From Trematomus loennbergii (lineage: Eukaryota; Chordata; Actinopteri; Perciformes; Nototheniidae): a stretch of DNA of 64,000 bases. Every line of letters begins with the position of its first letter. Within the stretch, counting starts at the first letter, position 1. Below are positions 61,855-64,000 of this stretch, in pieces. The stretch is taken from NCBI GenBank assembly GCA_012861695.1, contig JAAOOA010000086.1:24786403-24850402 (forward strand), written 5' to 3'. The notes under the pieces were generated by a model. That model saw only the letters and a list, made by a program, of their open reading frames with translations. It had not been told where the DNA came from and ran no database searches. Position numbers and translations under genes: made by a program.

Positions 61855-62974
61855 TCGGTTTTGGGGTCAAATAAATATAGGAGTTTCCCCCAGGAGACCA
61901 AAGTTTGGGTCACAGGTGAAACCAAAAGTCAACTCAGAGTTATTTTAAAGTGTGTGTTGCCTTATAGCGTTGTTTTGGTTTCACAATGTTAACCACATGG
62001 TGGAAATCAGTGGGACAAATATCTGAAAATGATCTCTTTATCTGTGTAGAAAGGGATTAAATATGCATTCCCAAAGCCATTAAATCTATAATAATGACAA
62101 CTAGAAGCATTTGCTCAGTATATGTGTGAATTATGCTAACAGAGGTACAGAGATGCGTCAAGAGTTATTTCGTCTCCTGAAATCCATATTGGAGAGAAAT
62201 TATGATTTATGTGTCAGTTGTGTTGAGACAAAGGTTTAGACGTCTTTATTCGGAGCCTCCGCTGCACACACATGTGATGACATTATCTGGAAGTTATTGC
62301 ATCAGCTGCTACAATCCTGTTAGTGGATTTGATATTTTCCGGCTGTAGAAATTGCATCAGGTCAGCAGACCATCAGCCCTCTGACAGTGGGGCGCGCGGG
62401 GTTTTTTTTTTCTGGCCTTGAACGGATTTTCTCCACATGGATCTTGTCCTCAACATTTGTCATTCAGGTTATGCCGTCCTGAAACATAACAGGGGACTCT
62501 TTTATTTCACATAGCTGGCTTTTTTCTATATACCTGGTAGAGATTATGCTCAGCCTGACCTTTCCTGTGCTTTAAACCTTTTAGCCTCGACCTCAGATCC
62601 TCTCCTGTTTCTCCCTTGTGCCCGACGTGAGGCTTCTGTTATCTTTTAAAGAACATTTTTCTCTACGTTTAGCTCCACTTTCAGCAGAAGGAAAAGCACT
62701 CTTGTTCCTGGAGAGCTCAAACAACACAACACTTTTACAAGTACAAGCTCTGAGTACTTCTACTTCAGATCAGGGAAAGGTCATGGTTTGGGTTAGGGTG
62801 GTAAGTTAGGTTATGTAAATGAAGTGTGTGAGTAAAGTATGAACGTTAATCTGCATAATTCAATCACAATGAGTCAGTTTGACACACAATACGTTAATTT
62901 CACATTGGACAAGAACAGCAAACCCACATTCTCGATAACGTTCCAAGGAAAACTCCTCCAGATTTACAGTTCCA
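61855..62974. other. No recognised gene
   Basis: Low-repeat DNA. A short GTACAAGCTCTGAGTACTTC segment at 62740 resembles the AAGTAC-type repeat. Confidence 0.4.
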
Positions 62975-63062
62975 GTTAAATAAAGAGCTTTCTGAACATT
63001 AAAGCATGTAATCATGTCACGGTAAAGACACTATATACTAATATGAACTTGAAAATACCCGT
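62975..63062 (+). repeat. Single-unit relative of the 57-bp minisatellite and its leader
   Basis: AAATAAAGAGCTTTCTGAAC, CATTAAAGCATG, CATGTC, then AAAGACACTATATACTAATATG align base for base with 45073-45160, including leader and first unit, but there is no tandem expansion. ATGAACTTGAA here resembles the rare GATATGAACC variant units. Confidence 0.8.
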
Positions 63063-63965
63063 TAAATATCCTCTTTCACTCAACCGACGTAAAAAAACAT
63101 AATTTTACACCAATACAGCTTTTAAGAAATCAATTTAAATAACCTTTTATCCGACTAGGAACCCTTTGCACCACCACTGTAAACATAATCTACAAACACA
63201 TCTAAAAGACAATTGTTTATCTACATTTCTTCTTCACAGATATGATGCTTGCATATATGTTCAACCTTTCAACACAGATAACAAATCCTTTTTTAGGTAT
63301 CTGTCTCACTGAATTCATCCAGTCCACCCACACGGTGCAGAATAGCAGCGAACAGCAACTTATTCCACTGTGAATGCACCACAGAGCTAAAAGGCAATCC
63401 TTTGCAGTCGGGCGAAATATTATTTTCAATCCACGCTTTGTATAAGAACAGGAAAGAAAAAACAGCCAACAGCACATCCATAAGACATTCACACAAACAT
63501 GCACTCACAAGGAATTCTTCACAGTGCACGGGAAGTGAAATTGAAACATTATTATTTGTTGCACGTTGGGAAGACAAATTAAAACACAAGGCTTTCTGAT
63601 CCCTCTGGGAGAAAAAGAAAAGCATCCCATCATGTTTACATAAAACTCTGTGTGTATTTTTTTCTCATTTACAAAGTCAAGATATACAAAACGTTAAAGT
63701 TACTATTCAAGGTTGCTATAAGGGCAGCACGAATGAATAAATACAAGCGATTATTTTTGACTGATATTGCACATCTATATTGTTCACAAAATGTAAGAGA
63801 TAGAGACATTTAATCATTTGAACATTGTGTGATCTTTAAAGAGGATCCGTACCAAACAAATGTGGTTTGTAGACATCTCCTCAGTTACACAATCCTTAAC
63901 ACAAAAGGTATTTTAACACGTGTGTCGCCTTTACAATTTCAATTTTGAACTAGTCCAGTAAGATT
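63063..63965. other. No recognised feature
   Basis: AT-rich DNA. Overlapping minus-strand frames at 63217-63625 lack recognisable motifs or splice context. Confidence 0.4.
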
Positions 63966-64000
63966 TAGGGCTGCTCAATTAATCGTATTTAATCGCAATT
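63966..64000 (+). mobile_element. hAT terminus cut by the window end
   Basis: TAGGGCTGCTCAATTAATCG matches the ends of the element at 42695-43603, so a copy of that family continues beyond the window. Confidence 0.75.

Larger units (their letters stand above)
37084..64000 (-). other. Presumed upstream intron of the phosphatase gene (at least 26.9 kb)
   Basis: Everything above the exon acceptor is presumed intron 1, because in R2B phosphatases the MAM-start exon is the second exon and follows a signal-peptide exon. No minus-strand signal-peptide exon with a good donor was recognised here, so the intron probably runs past the window. A short exon 1 (often under 80 coding bases) could have been missed. 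The interval is packed with transposons and is listed in detail below. Confidence 0.45.

Overview
The window is vertebrate nuclear DNA, almost certainly from a teleost and probably a percomorph. Long CA/TG microsatellites, tRNA-derived SINEs with an L2-like tail, 5'-truncated LINEs, several hAT families and TTAA-flanked MITEs lie in AT-rich DNA that is almost entirely non-coding. There are no bacterial-style operons, no tRNA or rRNA genes and no CRISPR.

Only one host coding segment could be supported: a 129-bp minus-strand exon at 36955-37083 with clean splice sites. It encodes the start of the MAM domain of an R2B receptor-type protein tyrosine phosphatase and most resembles PTPRU. If that is right, the rest of the window is flanking intron: upstream intron above 37083 and downstream intron below 36955. 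Nearly all other long ORFs are by-products of microsatellites, of a 57-bp minisatellite (57 = 3 x 19, so frames stay open) or of chance.

Layout. 1-11 kb: a 306-bp inverted-repeat MITE, a LINE 3' end, an ATT microsatellite with a SINE, and a 72-bp tandem triplication. 11-30 kb: two copies of one SINE, TTAA MITE copy 1, large CA arrays, copies of a repeat beginning GGGGACCTATCATGC, a second SINE family, and a hAT MITE with perfect 8-bp target duplications at 25.6 kb. 30-34 kb: an L2-like LINE end beside a gag/PBS relic of an LTR element, and a duplicated LTR-like module in A-rich DNA. 35-42 kb: TTAA MITE copy 2, the exon, and a 611-bp segment copied from 36.3 kb into 40.6 kb with a 33-bp target duplication. 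42-50 kb: a decayed ZBED-type hAT gene, a 36-unit 57-bp minisatellite with a 16-unit (912-bp) higher-order period, and a 1780-bp hAT element with 8-bp target duplications. 52-57 kb: TTAA MITE copy 3, then a three-level nest (hAT containing a TTAA MITE containing a CGGBP1-like hAT). 58-64 kb: a single-copy relative of the 72-bp repeat, a LINE end, a CA array, a 618-bp hAT element, the one-unit relative of the minisatellite, and a hAT terminus cut by the window end.

No new enzymatic system was found. The most notable signals are structural: the minisatellite and its apparent single-unit relative, the three-level nest with matched termini, and the locally copied segment with a long target duplication.
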